In this document: positions 62,538 to 64,000 of the stretch, one piece after another
Numbering within the stretch: the first letter of the stretch is position 1
Layout: each line of letters begins with the position of its first letter
The notes under the pieces: generated by a model
Told to the model about the DNA's origin: nothing
Databases searched by the model: none
Seen by the model: only the letters and a program-made list of their open reading frames with translations
Source of the DNA: Alicyclobacillus fastidiosus
GTDB taxonomy: Bacteria > Bacillota > Bacilli > Alicyclobacillales > Alicyclobacillaceae
Direction: 5' to 3'
Assembly (NCBI RefSeq): GCF_026651875.1
Contig: NZ_CP104067.1
Span: 3,410,001 to 3,474,000, forward strand
DNA length: 64,000 nucleotides
Made by a program: the position numbers and the translations under genes

Positions 62538-64000
62538 TCAAACTGCCTCGACGTTAAAATACTTTGCCTCTGGATGGCTAAACGCCAGTGCCGAGACCGA
62601 CGCCTCTGGATCCATCATGAATCCGTCGGTGAGGGTCAAGCCGATGTCCTCAGGGCGCAGTAGAGAAAAGAGTGTCGCTTGTTGATCTAAATCTGGGCAG
62701 GCCGGGTAGCCAAACGATACGCGAATGCCCTGATAGCGCGCGATAAATCGTTCGCGCATCGTCATCGCCAAGGGGTCTGGGAAGCCCCACATGTCGCGCA
62801 GCATCTGGTGCACCCGTTCGGCGAACGCCTCTGCCATCTCCAGTGCGATGGCCTGCAGCGCGTGCGCCCGAAGGTACTCCCCAGCCGCCTTCAGCCGCTC
62901 GGCTTCCTCGCGAACCTGGCTGCCCGTCGTCAGCGCAAACATCGCCATATAGTCGTGCCTGTCACTTTCTACCGGGCGCACGAAATCGGCAACGCACAAA
63001 TACGGCGCTTTTCCTTGCCGCGGAAACGGGATGCGCGCGCGCTCTGCGGCTCCGTCGGCGCGATAGATGACGAGGTCGTCGCCGTCGGCCGCACTCGGGA
63101 AGAACTGATACACCGCGTTTGCCCGAAGCCAACGTTTCTCGACCGCTTCTTCGATGAGCAATTCCACCATATCCAACAGCTCGACGGCTTGCTTGTCGCC
63201 TTCGGCAAGACGCTTCTCCACGTTGCCCGCGAGACCGAGGTGCTTGCCGAGGAGCATCTGCAAGTTCAGATACGGGCGGATCAGCTTGACGGGATAATCG
63301 CGCAGGACGTGCCGTTCTAAGTCCGGCGGTGAAAACACAGGCGCCTCGCGACTGATTTCCGAACGCGGGCGCACACTGGTCTTCACAGGTGCCACCTCGT
63401 GTACTTTGCTCTGTTCCACAAAACCGTCGCGCTCCGCCTGGTTTCTCGCCAACAGTTGAGCACGGCTGTGATCCGCCATCAACTGGTTCGCGAAGTCGAG
63501 CCCTTCCATCGCGTCCTTGGCGTAGATCACAGGTCCATCGTACTTGTCGGCGATTTTCGTGAGTGTGAACTTCTTCGTCAAGGCGGCGCCGCCGACCAAC
63601 ATCGGCAGGTCGATGCCCGCGTGGCGGAAATCCTCCGCGGTCGTCACCATTTGCTGCGCAGACTTGACGAGGAGGCCGGAGAGGCCAATCATATCCGGCT
63701 GATACTCCCTAACCGCCTGAATGAGTTGTTCCGGTGCCACCTTGATCCCCAGGTTCACCACGTCAAAACCGTTGTTCGACAGAATAATTTCCACGAGATT
63801 CTTCCCGATGTCGTGGACGTCCCCCTTGACGGTGGCGAGGATCAACCGGCCCTTCGCGTGTGAATCCGCGCGCTCCATATGCGGTTCCAAATAGGCCACC
63901 GCAGCCTTCATCACCTCGGCCGACTGCAAGACCTCGGCCACAATCAGCTCGTTGTTGTTGAACAGTCGACCCACTTCCGACATGCCGTCCATGAGCGGGC
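62538..64000 (-). CDS. metH: cobalamin-dependent methionine synthase, C-terminal part (5' end outside window)
   Basis: The frame is open to the window edge, so about 487 C-terminal residues are visible. They begin in the cobalamin-binding cap (MDGMSEVGRLFNNNELIVAE is near its start). The B12 domain follows with ATVKGDVHDIGKNLVEIILS, whose His ligates cobalt, and GLSGLLVKSAQQM and VGGAALTKKFT. A linker leads to the reactivation (SAM-binding) domain, with RIPFPRQGKAPYLCVADFV, and YQGIRVSFGYPACPDLDQQ near its end. MetH makes methionine from homocysteine and methyltetrahydrofolate. The N-terminal homocysteine and folate barrels would lie beyond position 64000. Confidence 0.93.
   Translation of the reverse strand, partial: PLMDGMSEVGRLFNNNELIVAEVLQSAEVMKAAVAYLEPHMERADSHAKGRLILATVKGDVHDIGKNLVEIILSNNGFDVVNLGIKVAPEQLIQAVREYQPDMIGLSGLLVKSAQQMVTTAEDFRHAGIDLPMLVGGAALTKKFTLTKIADKYDGPVIYAKDAMEGLDFANQLMADHSRAQLLARNQAERDGFVEQSKVHEVAPVKTSVRPRSEISREAPVFSPPDLERHVLRDYPVKLIRPYLNLQMLLGKHLGLAGNVEKRLAEGDKQAVELLDMVELLIEEAVEKRWLRANAVYQFFPSAADGDDLVIYRADGAAERARIPFPRQGKAPYLCVADFVRPVESDRHDYMAMFALTTGSQVREEAERLKAAGEYLRAHALQAIALEMAEAFAERVHQMLRDMWGFPDPLAMTMRERFIARYQGIRVSFGYPACPDLDQQATLFSLLRPEDIGLTLTDGFMMDPEASVSALAFSHPEAKYFNVEAV

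Noticed and set aside
1..64000. CRISPR array, tRNA or rRNA genes.
   Set aside because: No regularly spaced direct repeats, cloverleaf sequences or rRNA signatures were recognised on reading both strands. A tRNA search program would be needed to exclude one fully.

Overview
The window looks like the chromosome of an endospore-forming member of the Bacillota. An Alicyclobacillus-like lineage is my inference and is not proven here. The spore-former evidence is a gerA-type germinant-receptor operon (13928-17830), a YjcZ-type small spore protein (5552-5689) and a CotD-type coat protein gene (5766-5959). The Shine-Dalgarno sites are strong (AGGAGG type), there is a SAM-I riboswitch, and a bsdBCD-type phenolic acid decarboxylase operon is present. 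No rRNA, tRNA or CRISPR array was seen.

Layout. Positions 1-37 kb are an AT-richer, accessory-looking half full of mobile elements and broken genes. It holds a LacI-family regulator end, an aldo/keto reductase, an IS110-type element interrupted by an IS3-type element, and spore-protein genes. It continues with a nagB-ROK-GH4 amino-sugar operon whose last gene is truncated, two copies of a GNAT gene, a GMC oxidoreductase and the germinant receptor. After these come a LysR pseudogene divergent from the bsdC-D-B operon, two group II introns on the minus strand, and a cobalt-type nitrile hydratase operon. The half ends with a pdxA remnant, MFS and isochorismatase-type genes, an IS1634-type element and an NCS1 permease. 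Positions 37-64 kb are GC-richer and mostly intact. They hold PAS-GGDEF-EAL and GGDEF proteins, an AlkA-like glycosylase, a lactonase, an APC permease and a SAM-riboswitch-controlled homoserine dehydrogenase. A giant cyclic beta-1,2-glucan synthase-like gene (2693 aa), ThuA, an IS1182 element, a PaaG-like protein, a thioredoxin-fold lipoprotein, and two methionine-cycle genes (YitJ-like and MetH) complete it.

Genes that work together: GerA/C/B as a spore germinant receptor; BsdB/C/D as the UbiX-UbiD pair plus a small partner; NHase beta, alpha and an activator; NagB with a ROK kinase and GH4 in amino-sugar use; and Hom, YitJ-like and MetH in methionine and one-carbon metabolism.

The most notable signals are these. 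A roughly 100-base structured sequence beside the IS110 transposase start recurs 3.2 kb away with conserved stems but a different apical loop, as expected for a bridge-RNA-like non-coding end. Two group II introns lie in tandem, one with a decayed and one with an intact reverse transcriptase. A duplicated GNAT gene carries an IS1634 insertion with exact target duplication. A very large cyclic-glucan synthase-like protein sits in an apparent Gram-positive. No wholly new multi-gene system could be demonstrated.
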